64,000 bases of DNA from Cavia porcellus (lineage: Eukaryota > Chordata > Mammalia > Rodentia > Caviidae). The DNA lies in the NCBI RefSeq assembly GCF_034190915.1, contig NW_026947506.1, positions 30,917,748 to 30,981,747 on the forward strand. The letters are read 5' to 3'. The position numbers and the translations under genes are program-made. The notes under the pieces are model-generated. The model did not search any database, had not been told where the DNA came from, and saw nothing but the letters and a program-made list of their open reading frames with translations. Of this stretch, positions 1-28,920 are shown piece by piece; within the stretch, counting starts at the first letter, position 1; every line of letters starts with the position of its first letter.

Positions 1-173
1 CTTTTACCTGCAGGAGGAAGGCCGAGCCCAGAGGAACCAGGGACCATGCATGGCGGGCTGACTGGTGCCCTAGAGCAACGCCCACTGGAGACTCAGGATG
101 TGAGCTTTGGGAACAAGGCTCCTGCAGGGGTGACCTAGTGTGAGCGGCCCCAGTCTGATGGCAAATGTCCTCC

Positions 174-337
174 TGCACGCACCTGTGATCCCAGCACTCT
201 GGCAGGCTGAGGCAGGAGGATTGCAGGTTGGAAGAGAGGCTGGGCAACTTGGTGACTTAGACCCTGTCTCAAAATAAAAAAAATAAAGTGTTGGAGATAC
301 GACTCAGTGGAAAGGCCCTGGATTCAGCCCCCAGTTG
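174..337 (+). repeat. B1-dID dimeric SINE
   Basis: A B1 left part (cctgtgatcccagcactctg ... ctgaggcaggagga ... ccctgtctcaaaata) is followed by an A-rich linker and a degraded ID part (gatacgactcagtgg ... gattcagcccccag). The dimer type is found in several non-muroid rodent lineages. The copy is diverged. Confidence 0.85.
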
Positions 338-1270
338 GACAGACAGACCAGCAGACAATGTGTTCCACAGCCCTGCAAGGCCCCATGATTAAATCCTGGG
401 AGGAGAGCACAGGCTACACCTGAGGGCACAGGGCTCCTGTGACCAGAGCTGCCAGAGGCCTCCGTGCACCTGCCCTCTGACCCACCTCCACTGGCTGCAG
501 GGCTGGAGCCCAGCCCCATGTGGATCCCTCCCTCCGCTCCCCAGCCAACAGAGCCTGACCCCACTTGGCCTCAGGTCCCTTGCACGGGCTGTGGCTGTGG
601 CCTCACACTTGGTTAACCTCACTCAGCCTTCACACCCCTGCCCTGATCTCATCCCTTTGTACCCACTTGTCCCCACACCCCGCAGTCCCTGAGGTGGATC
701 TCTCACTAGAGGTTGGGCCATTGGCACCCAGCATGCAGCCTGGCACACAGAAGGTGTCCAGAAAGCCTTCCAGGTGGACAAAGGGATGGACAACAGGAGG
801 AAGGAGCACATTGGCCCATGGTCCTTGGATGACATTGCTGGGAATAGTGTCCAAAAGACAAGCTGTCCGGAGACAAGGACCAGCGATGCCTCCCCGGGGT
901 GACCAGGTGTGCCTACAGGGCGGGGCTGCCAGTGGGGAGCTGGACTTAACAGAAAGGGGCGGCTCCAGGGGGCTTCAGCAGGGAGGTGAGGGTCCCTGGC
1001 CCAGGCCATGGTGGCTGGGAGCACAGAGGGGTGGTGGACAGGCACAGGGGAGGCTGCGCCTCGGGAACAGGGTGCGAGACAGAGCTTGAGAGTGGAGTGG
1101 GTGGTGACAGCACCCACACCCACGCGTGCCAAGAATCACAGATGCACCATTCATGACAGGGCACAGAGCCACCCCACCCACCAAAAATACACCACCCACT
1201 GCCCACGTGGGGCCACGGATGTGACAGAAGTTTCTGTCGGCCACACTCAGAAAAAGTATAAGAGGTAAAC

Positions 1271-1391
1271 TCAGGCACGGTGGCAGCACACCTGTAATCC
1301 CAGCATTCTGGGAGGCTGAAGCAGGAGGATCACAAGGTCAAGCCCAGCAGGGCAATTTAGAGACTTAGAGATCTTGTCTCAAAATAAATAG
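1271..1391 (+). repeat. B1 SINE (monomer)
   Basis: The copy has the B1 features caggcacggtggcagcacac, ctgtaatcccagcattctgg, gctgaagcaggaggatcac and a tail tctcaaaataaata. No ID half follows. Confidence 0.9.
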
Positions 1392-1544
1392 AAAACTCAC
1401 TAATCCCAACTTACACCCGAATGTTGCACCCAGCCATCAGATCCCTGCTGTCACACACACAGGACACAGGCAAGCGCCTCTCAACGGGCACTGGGCCAGG
1501 GCCATTCACCTTCACGCACCCAACTGTCCTTCTGAAAAGACCCT

Positions 1545-1790
1545 CTAGTAAATAAAGCATAGAAGTGACCCCTATGGGCACAGAATGTTGTTACAGCTGC
1601 TGATTCAGTTTTACACAATTGTGCAAGAACAAACACAAAGGTCTCAGCTTTTTAATTTAAGAAGAGGCCTATGATATAGTTCCAATTTGTGATCAGATAG
1701 GACGTCCGTGATATCATGGCTTGTGCATGTTATAAAGCGCCAGGCCGGCCCGGGGCTCGGGAGTATTCAGTAGCCCTTATTAACAGTAAT
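1545..1790. other. AT-rich unique block, candidate conserved non-coding element
   Basis: Within the GC-rich 3' flank of MICALL2, this stretch has unique-looking AT-rich sequence with the palindromic ACACAATTGTGC, AACAAACACAAAGG (FOX and TCF/SOX-like), TTTAATTTAA and TTATAAAG. It is not a recognisable repeat. Conservation cannot be tested here; its call as a regulatory element is speculative. Confidence 0.3.
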
Positions 1791-3140
1791 GCTGGGCTCC
1801 TCGGAACAGACCAGCCCAAGGGGAGACACCTAGGCGGGCTGGCAGGCGGGCGGCTCCCGGAACCCACCGTAGCTGCCTGGTCAAAGGCCCTTGCTGGGAG
1901 GGCACCCAGCAGAGGAGGGGCACCCAGGGCCGGAGGGTCCCCGGAGCCTGCATGGGAGACAGTGGGAACCAAAGTAGCCTCAGAGGAAGGAGGTCGCAGG
2001 AGCAGGAGGCAGAGCATGGAGGGGCCAGGTCTGCAGGGGGAGGAGAGTGGGTCCTTGTCCTCCGGTTGCACCTCCTGTGGGGCCAGGAGACATCAGAACT
2101 CACACGTAACCTGCACACCATACCCCAGGCCCCAGGGCTCTGGAATCCTTTGCACACACCCTGATGACCCCTCAGGGAACTTCCTGGGCCCTGACGGGCA
2201 CCCATCCAGGCTCAAATGGAGGTTCAGGCAAGCATTCATGCAGCCAGGACCCTGGGTTCACATGGGCAGGGCCTGGCCCTTGCAAAGATAGGGTGACCTG
2301 TGACTCCACCATTGTCCTGGGCCCCACAAACGTTAAAGGGCCTGCAAGAGCCAGGCCCAGGGAACACTAAAAGGTTCCAGGCCGACCCTGTGTCCCACCC
2401 TTGTGGCCCCTGCTCTGAGATGCCCTCTGAAGTCCCAGGTCCTGGAGCCATACCTGCCAGGCCTCTCCTGGGTGCCACAGCAAGTGTGGATTCCCCCAGG
2501 CCAGGCAGAGTCCCTCCACAGTCCAGTGGACACCATCGTATCCTTCTCCCTTTCCATGTGAAGATGTAGAAGCCATTTGGGGACCAAGTTTACCACACTT
2601 TCAATCGCCCCCAAGCCAAGTTCCCAAGTATCATTCTGGGTAGTAGGTGAACCTCAGCGCAGAGGGGACTGACCAGCACCCAAAACCCAAAGACAGCTCC
2701 CAGGTGAAGTGAGATGACAGTGGACATCAGGGCTGTGAGGCCTCTCAGGAGGACACTTTTACATAAGGAGCAGCCATGTGCTTCTTGTGCAAAGGCCCTG
2801 TGGTGACAAGTAGGGGATAGGTAGCACTAGAGGGAGGTGAGGTTGGGGCCCCTGCCAGTCTGTGGAGACAAGGCCACCTCTTGTGTCAGGCCTGATGGTC
2901 AGTGCACCCCAACCTCAGCTCCTTTCTTCTTCCTGATGCAGCCACATAGGCCCTGGGCCAGGCCTCAGGCCATGGCACCTACTGGGCCCGAATATCCTTC
3001 AAGCCACAGAGCCTTTGTCGACACAGATATGTGTGCAGGGGGAGCTCCTTCCTCCATCCATGCATGAATATCATTGCTCTAAGTGTCTTGTTCTTGTTCT
3101 TCTCCCTTAACCTCTTTTTTCAGTGGTGGGGGTGGGGGTG

Positions 3141-3255
3141 TTTAGGGCAAGGTCTCACTATGTAGTCCAGTCAGGCTGGCCTCAAACTCACAGAGATCCT
3201 CCTGACTCTGCCTTCCACATGCTGGGATTATAGGTGTGTGCCATCGCACCTGGCT
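3141..3255 (-). repeat. B1 SINE, antisense
   Basis: Reverse-complement B1: aaggtctcactatgtagtcc, ggctggcctcaaactcacag, gctgggattataggtgtgtg, ccatcgcacctggct. Confidence 0.9.
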
Positions 3256-3291
3256 CCAGGCCATTTCTAGGGTTAGAAAGATCCATGCATG

Positions 3292-3391
3292 TATTTTATT
3301 TATTTATTTATTTTTTTTGATGGTACTGGCAAACTCACGACCTCACACTTACCAGGCAGGCACTTATGCCACTGAGCTAAATCCCCAGCCC
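3292..3391 (-). repeat. ID-type tRNA-derived SINE, antisense
   Basis: Reverse-complement ID body with its B box (ctcacgacctcacac) and A box (gccactgagctaaatcccca), preceded by a T/TATTT tail that is the A-rich tail of the element. Confidence 0.85.
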
Positions 3392-4778
3392 GATCCACAC
3401 ACATATTGAATGCTTCCTATATGCACAGGCAGAGGGAGGTGGCCCTGGGAATGTCCAGCTAGGACATCTCTGCAGGTCCTGAGCCTCTGTCCTCCCCATT
3501 AGGCATCTGGATCACCTGGGGTAAGGGCTGCCTGGCTTCCAAGTAGGGCAGAGTAAAGCCAGTGCCACCTGTCCCCAAGGGACCACCCACCCAGGGTCCC
3601 CCAGGTCCATCCTGCTCTGTCTGCAAGCCGAGCAGCCATCAAGGACCCAATCAGCGCCTGTGCCCTGAGGCCGCAACCAGTTCCCTCCCTGTCCTTGGGG
3701 CAGCAGTGCAGGAGCCTGGCCCACAGTGAAGACCACCTGCCTGGCAGGCTCGGTGCTTGGGCACCTGAGCACACATAGGGCTGGGTTTCTGAGGCAGCAA
3801 CTGTGCCAAGCCAGTGCCCACCTGGCACACAGGCCGCCGCTGGACACACTGGACAATGCTCCCTCCCTTCCTGTCCCCAAAACCCCATCCACCTTTGGCA
3901 GCCTCCACACAAGTACTCCAGCGAGTCACAGTCTAGAAGCCTGGCAGGCCACTGAGGTCTGCACCAGGCCTGCATCTGACGTGCTGTGTGACTTCCGGGA
4001 GGTGGATCACCTCTCTGAGAGGAAGAAGCTCCCCCTGCACACATACCAGTGTCCACAAAGGATCTGTGGCCTGAAGCTGCTTTGGGGCACTCCAGGCTGC
4101 CCCGACACTGCTGCACGGCTCTCTGCCTCCCCCTGGTGGCAAATGGGTCACACTGCCATGGGTCCCGGGAAGGGTCAGGCCAGGTGACAGTCCCCGGGGA
4201 CACAAGGAAAGGTATTATCAGGCAAGGGCGCCAGGTCTCACCCCGGCTTCCTGCCCCTGACATGAGGGGCCCCAGGGCCTCCGTGCAGGACTGTCATGGA
4301 GCTGGTGGCTGAAGAAGGAGGCTGGCTCCACACCTAGCTGTATCCCTGCAAGCCTGAGATGCTGGCAACTGCTAGGACAGCCAACTCCCCCGGTCTCCCT
4401 CCAGACTCTCCGGCTCACAGAGCGTTTCCAGGCTCCCAGATCATGGCCCTACTGTTTCTCTGGCCAGACACACCCTTCCCCGTCCAGCTCAGGACGTCCA
4501 GGTGTTCCCTGGCCCATGATCTGACTCCAAGCCACAGAGATGCCTCGACCGCTAGGGGGCCACCTCGAGTTCACACTGTGCAGCAGTCATCCCATCTGAG
4601 TGAGGATCCGGCCAGCCCTCTGTGCACCCAAGAAGCCAATAAATGCTCTGGAGTGAGCCCAGGCCAGGCCCAGAGAGGGTCAGCACCTGCCCCGTGCCAC
4701 AAACCAAATCCGCATGAGCACAAAGCTGGATCGCAGGCCCCAGTGCCCACAGAACATGCAGAGAGCCGGGCCACTCTC

Positions 4779-4784
4779 TTTATT
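4779..4784 (-). terminator. MICALL2: MICALL2 polyadenylation signal AATAAA
   Basis: The minus strand reads CCTAATAAAGAG here, 86 nt past the stop codon. It implies a very short 3' UTR of roughly 100-120 nt, with cleavage expected near 4755-4770. No other canonical hexamer lies between the stop and this site. Confidence 0.8.
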
Positions 4785-4870
4785 AGGATGAGAAAGACCA
4801 CAGGGAGGAAGACCATAGGAGGCCAGGATGGGCAGGGTGCCCGCATGGGTCCTGCAGCCCCAGCAGGCAC

Positions 4871-23770
<18,900 letters not shown>

Positions 23771-25524
23771 TGCAGAACCGAGGCTTCTGATTTCCTTTCT
23801 TTGTAATGCCGCACGCCACCCGCAGGCCAAGGAGAAGTGGGAGGGAAACGCCTACTGACTAACCCGGAGACAAACTGGAGCAGACTCAAGCTCCTGGGGA
23901 GCAGCGGGCACCTTGTTTCAGGGTGTCAGGGCACTTCCTGGTCTTGCTTCTCTCTCTGACTGTTCATTTAGGGCACTGACAAAAGAGAAAACTTCGACCA
24001 GATGTTGAGGACGTCCGGAACTTCTTGCCCCGGTGCTTTTCAGGTCTCCACTCAGACACAGCTCTTGAGGGAGTGACCCACGCATGCCCACAGTGTCCCC
24101 TCCCCACTTGTGCGGTAACCTTGTCTGTGGCCTTGTGGCCTGGACTGAAGGAAATGTCAGATCACCTGCCCTCCAGCCAGGACCCAGGGCTTGTTCCGGC
24201 AAGGCCCTTAGCACAAAAAGTGCTTTCCCAAACTCACTCCCTGGCACAGAGCCAGGGCAGCTCTTCTGTGCCCAAGGGAAGGAGCAGACACTGAGGTCTT
24301 GTGACCCTAAGCCACAGCGGACGCCTGCATGTGGAGGCCTGCTGCCCAGCAGTTGAGCACCTGTGTGAATGGTGCTCCCTGTCTCAAGGGGCATGTGAGC
24401 AGCTGCTGGACTACAGGGGCTGCCCAGTGCCCTGGGATTGTCACCCTGGCCCTACCCAGCCAAAGCGACTGGCCTAGTGTCAGAAAAGGGACACTGGGCA
24501 AAGTGCCAGTTCAGCAGGGCTGGTCCCAGAACCAGGTTTTTCTTCACCCTCCAGGCAGCAGTTAGGAGAACCAGAAAAGCTAGTCAGGACCAGGAAGTTG
24601 GGGTGGGGGAAGACGTGGGTGGGTGCAGTGGGTTCTTCCCAGGAGGGCAGCTGCACTGAAGAAATCACTCCACCATCAGTCTCCCCTGCCAACAGTGCCT
24701 GGTGGTCCCCCAGTACCCTACGCAGCATGTTTTTCTAGGTCCCCCAAAGCAAGAGCCAGGACACCCAACCTATGTACCCCAGCCCATGCCCACCACTGTC
24801 ACCATCCACGAAGCCCACAAGGCCAGGCTTCCAGCTACCCATCTGGCAACCAGTCTGAGCAGCCCCCCACTAGGTCCCTGTGAATAAAGTCCAGGCTCTT
24901 ATCAGGCTCTGAGCGGGACCTGCTGAGCCAGGGTTATCACTGATCACTGCCTCTCCCTGCCACACCCTGCCTTGGGCTCCCAGCCTGTGGGCTGCTGGTG
25001 CATAACCTCCTGCAGAACCTCACCAAGCCCTTCAGGGGCCACTGAAGGCTTTCTGGTCCTACTCTGCTCCTCCCTGGACCTATACCCCCATCTGACATTG
25101 ACCTAACCCCACCCCTCCTTGTGATTCTGCCCCCAGAACCTCCCTAGTCAGACACAGGGAGCCTCACCTTTAGACACAGAAGCACAGAGGACAGAGGTGG
25201 AGCTGGGGATGGACTTTGTGCAGGGCAACAGTGGCAGCCATGTCCCCCAGCCATCACCAGGGGCCCCAGCCTGCACTCTCAGCCACACTGGTTCCTAGCA
25301 GTGACTACGATTCTGGCCCAGCCTCCCTGAGAAGTCTTATTTCAACCATCCTCTACCAGGCCAGCATCTGGCCCGGGAGCCCAGTGACAGTCCTCCATCA
25401 AAGTTAAATAGCCCAAGTGGCCCCACATAAGGAGTAGCCTGATATCTAGTCACCTTCCTGTATGAATGTCCTGACCCCAGCCTCAGGGTCCTTGTCTACA
25501 GGGAGATCACAGCTCTGCCCTCCA

Positions 25525-25575
25525 GGTTCCCCATGGCCAGGCACATAGTAGGTGCTTAATAAATACAGCATACTA
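25525..25575 (+). repeat. MIR 3'-end remnant
   Basis: ggccaggcacatagtaggtg followed by cttaataaatacagcat matches the conserved MIR 3' end. Confidence 0.65.
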
Positions 25576-25684
25576 TGCTCACACCTGAGGCCAGGATGAG
25601 GAACAGGGAAGGGCTGTGTGAGCTGGACAGGCTCCAGGGACAGGGAGGGGGCTCTAGATCTCAGCCATTTAGAGAGTTTGATGA

Positions 25685-25815
25685 CTCCGCCAACAGAGTC
25701 AGAGACACAGAGATGGAGAGAGAGAGACAAACAGAGACAAGACAGACAGACACAGACAAAGACAGAAGTAAATGAGAGATGGAAAGAAACACAGAGACAC
25801 AGAGAGATGGCTGAG
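25685..25815. repeat. Purine-rich GAGA/GACA low-complexity tract
   Basis: Repeating agacacagagatggagagag and gacagacagacacagacaaa units produce long chance open frames on both strands that should not be read as genes. Confidence 0.85.
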
Positions 25816-28079
25816 ACTAATGATAGGATTTTTCCCATGAACAAAGTAGTTATTTACTGTAGAAAATTCAGAAGCCACCAAAAGAAGAAAGCAAGGCCTG
25901 CATCACTCTGCTCCTTATGCCTCACAGGGACATCAATGTAAAACCAAGTGACATCTCCCTGCCCACACCCTTGCCCAGCATAGCACCATCCACCCTGATG
26001 TCACCCCGTGGGCCCCTGAGCACCCCCCCCCACTTTGCTGCCACTTAGTTGGTGACCTCCCTGTTCACAGGTGAGGCCGTAGGGGCCGGAGGAGGGGCAG
26101 GCCACGTCCACCTGTGCAGAGGCAGGTTCTCCGGCAGCGGCAGCGTGGAAGCTGTGAAAGGACCTCAAGGGGAGGTGCCGGCTGAAGGTTGTGCCCTGTG
26201 CAGCCCTGCAGGTGGCACTCGTGTGACTGTCCCAGGAGCTATCTCTGGACCTGTGCAGTGCAAAACATCTACTACTGTCCACTGGGCCCCTATTGTCTGG
26301 ACAAGGACATTCGCGAGGGGAGACTGAGCCCACACTGTTATTCCCATCCTTCTGGTGGTGTCCCTCAGGAGGTCCTTGTCCCCCATGAGAGGCTGGGAGC
26401 CCAGAGACCTGTGTCTGCACAGTGTCCCCTGGGGGCACACTCCCAGCCTGCATCCTCTGTTCCAGATCTCTTCGAGGTGGGCTTCTGGGGAGTCTCGTCC
26501 TCTGCCTGTTGGCCTGTGCTGAGCAGTTGTGCCACATGAAAGTGCCCAGTTCCCTCGCCCAGAGCCAAGACCCCAGTTAGGGTCACCTACTCTATGCCCC
26601 CAACCCTGCATGGCATAGGCTCCACCTACTCCTGTGGCATCACTGGGTGCTGAGTCTGCCCCTGTCACTGAGCCTGATTCCTTCTTCCTCAGCTCCTTGA
26701 CCACAAACAGGCAGTCTCCCATAGGACGGGACAGGACGCATTGCACCAGACGCCCAGAGCAGCTGCTTGTCATCATCCCCATTGTCCTAGAGCCCCAGAC
26801 CAAGGTTACTCCCTCCCGTGACCTTGCCAGCAGCACCTCCTGCCCTGTCCTGATGTCCTGTTCATCTCTGCACCCCATGACACTGAAATAATACTGCAGA
26901 CCTGTCCCATATACCCATCCCTCACCACTCCCAAGTGGACTCTGTGTCCAGGTCCTCCCTGGTGGCTCTGGGGACCTCAGGTCCAGCGTCCACAAACTGA
27001 ACTCTAAACTCCCAGTCCCCACACCCCCACATGGTCCTGCAAGCTGCAGGCCTCTACCCCTGTCCCTGGGCTCTCGCCACCTTGTTTCCCTACAAGTAGG
27101 AGACAGCCACTGCACACACCACCTCCTCAGCCACCCCTGGCCCAGTTACTGTCCTCTCTGGCCCAATTTCCCCGGGGCCTTCCCGGGTGACCCTGACCCA
27201 CTCCCAGGCCCCCCACACACCCTCCACACAGGTCTTCCCTGGGTGAGATCAGGTCACAGCTCCACCTCCCTCAGGAGTGGAGCAAGGCCTTCCCACCTGC
27301 CCCTTCCCCAGGCTCCTACCGCAGGAACTTGGCACACGCTGCTTTCTCACCTGGAAATCGTCCTCTCAGATGTCCCCTGACCTGACCCCCCATACTGCTT
27401 CAAGCATCCCCTGAGGCCTGTCCCTGCTGCCCCCAGCTGCCTACCCCTTCTCTCCAGTCACCATCCAGTGAGCTCAGACAGAGGTGCTGCTGCATCCCCA
27501 GCACACAGTAGGTCCTCAGGGAGCACATGCTGAATAACCCAGTTCCTGCCCACAGGGCTATGACAGGGCAGGGGACAGTGTCAGGGACAGGGTTCTGGAT
27601 TTTCTTTTGATGGCTGGGCCTGGTTGCTCAGCTGTCCTTGGGGGTGTGGGCTGGCGACAGCACACCCTGACAGCGGGCCTCCCTACCCCCACCCCACCCC
27701 AGCCTACCCCCTCTGATTCCCCACTTCCTGCTTCACTTGGGTCAACTGAGCTTAAAGGGCTTCCCTGGGAAGAAGAAGGTCTCAGCCCACTGGGATGAGG
27801 ACAAGCTAGCCCCGGGGAAGGACAGGGCCAGGAGCATTGCTCATCCCTCCAAAGGTTAGCCCAACTTGGCCTTCACCTAGCTCATGGAGGCTGCCTAGCT
27901 CCAGGCCTCCCTGGAGGAGGTGTGGGAGGAGGCCGTGCCTTTGGGGTGGGCGAGGCTTATGGAGGTTTTCAATCCTCCATAACAGGCTTTTAGGAGGCTG
28001 ACAGGCCATAGCAGGGGGACAGGCCAGGGTGGTGGGACAGAGGGATGATCAGTTGTGTTCCCTGCAAAATTTCTCAGAA

Positions 28080-28087
28080 CCTTTTTT

Positions 28088-28139
<52 letters not shown>

Positions 28140-28141
28140 TC
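28080..28141. repeat. TTTC tetranucleotide microsatellite
   Basis: About 14 uninterrupted TTTC units. They lie where the tail of the neighbouring antisense B1 (28142-28215) would be, so the repeat probably grew from that tail. Confidence 0.95.
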
Positions 28142-28215
28142 AGACAGAGTCTTTCTATGTAGCCCAGATTGGCCTTGAATTCACATCAATCCTCCTGCCT
28201 CAGCCTCCCAAGTCT
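28142..28215 (-). repeat. Truncated B1 SINE, antisense
   Basis: agacagagtctttctatgta, gcccagattggccttgaatt, cacatcaatcctcctgcctc and agcctcccaagtcttggggc are reverse-complement B1. The left (A-box) end is missing. Confidence 0.85.
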
Positions 28216-28449
28216 TGGGGCCTTTACTTCTTAATGAGCAGGTATCTCCCCCAGAGGGCAGTTTCTGTCACTGGGCCACAAGATCCTTGTGGGTGGCAGT
28301 GCATGGTGGCCTCACTGAGGAGCATCCAAGGGATGTCCTTAAGGCCACAGGGCAGCAAACAGCCCACTCAAGGGTCCTGGGCATCAAAATGTCCCTTTGG
28401 TCCCATGCAGGAGAGGGAGCCAGGAGCTATGACACCCCATTTTAAGGGC

Positions 28450-28920
28450 TGTCCATTAATTAATTAGGCCCCATGCATAATGCATGCACTGTGGGAATAT
28501 TAATAGTGTTATTTCTGCAGCACGCAGTGGCAGCGTGCCTTCTCGTCCGTGCCTCACAAATAATTCACGACTGCTCCTCCCGGCCTCCAGGAGACGCTGG
28601 CCAGGCTGTGGACGCGGCCGCGGGTGCTTCCCCCAGCCAAATTTTACATTTCATTATAAATGGCTTTGCTGGGCACGTCCGTAACTTTTACATTTCCATC
28701 CACTTTATTATTAATGGCTTTCCTGAACTGTAGCAGCTCGGCATCATGCACAATGCATTATAAATATTTGATCCGGCATCTATAGTCCGCCATTTATCAT
28801 TTATAACGGGTTACAAAAACATTATAAAACATTTACCGCACATTTATAGATCATTTTCGGCTACCACGACGATGTGTTATAAATACATTATTAATCCTCC
28901 TCACACCATCTATAGGAACC
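28450..28920. promoter_or_regulatory. AT-rich intergenic element with clustered TTTAT/ATAAA cores (candidate enhancer)
   Basis: This block lies between the two genes and differs sharply from its GC-rich surroundings. It opens with ATTAATTAATTA (28455-28466) and the near-palindrome ATGCATAATGCAT (28473-28485). Eight TTTAT/ATAAA cores then lie within 228 bp, at 28656, 28704, 28760, 28793, 28800, 28824, 28843 and 28879. Such cores match the sites bound by posterior HOX and CDX homeodomains, ATTAATTA matches general homeodomain sites, and the palindrome resembles a POU dimer site with one extra base. It does not match the SINE, LINE or LTR families I can recognise. That it is a regulatory element is inference from composition and motif clustering. 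Confidence 0.45.

Larger units (their letters stand above)
1..4758. other. Intergenic 3' flank of MICALL2, no gene recognised
   Basis: It holds a B1-dID SINE (174-337), B1 SINEs (1271-1391, 3141-3255), an ID SINE (3292-3391), a MIR remnant (about 3960-4045) and the AT-rich block at 1545-1790. Open frames occur on both strands but none shows conserved protein sequence, a codon pattern or splice structure that I recognise. The region past the MICALL2 poly(A) signal should be transcription-termination DNA. Confidence 0.7.
23771..28449. other. Intergenic DNA upstream of MICALL2, no gene recognised
   Basis: It holds MIR 3'-end remnants (25525-25575, 27500-27535), a purine-rich GAGA/GACA low-complexity stretch (25685-25815), a TTTC microsatellite (28080-28141) and a truncated antisense B1 (28142-28215). 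The longest open frame is 316 codons on the minus strand at 26165-27115. It lacks similarity to any family I know and lies in GC-rich DNA where chance open frames are long. Confidence 0.65.

Noticed and set aside
3499..4263. 254-codon open frame on the minus strand downstream of MICALL2
   Set aside because: It overlaps a MIR remnant and long frames on the plus strand, and has no recognisable domain. It is most likely a chance frame.
25685..25815. Open frames rich in Arg/Gln/Thr (plus) and Ser/Leu/Cys (minus)
   Set aside because: They arise from the GAGA/GACA low-complexity tract and carry no other coding signal.
26165..27115. 316-codon open frame on the minus strand in the MICALL2-INTS1 upstream interval
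   Set aside because: The DNA is GC-rich, where stops are rare, and an open frame also occurs on the other strand. There is no conserved motif, promoter or splice context, and the protein resembles nothing I know. A homology or ribosome-profiling hit would be needed to revive it.
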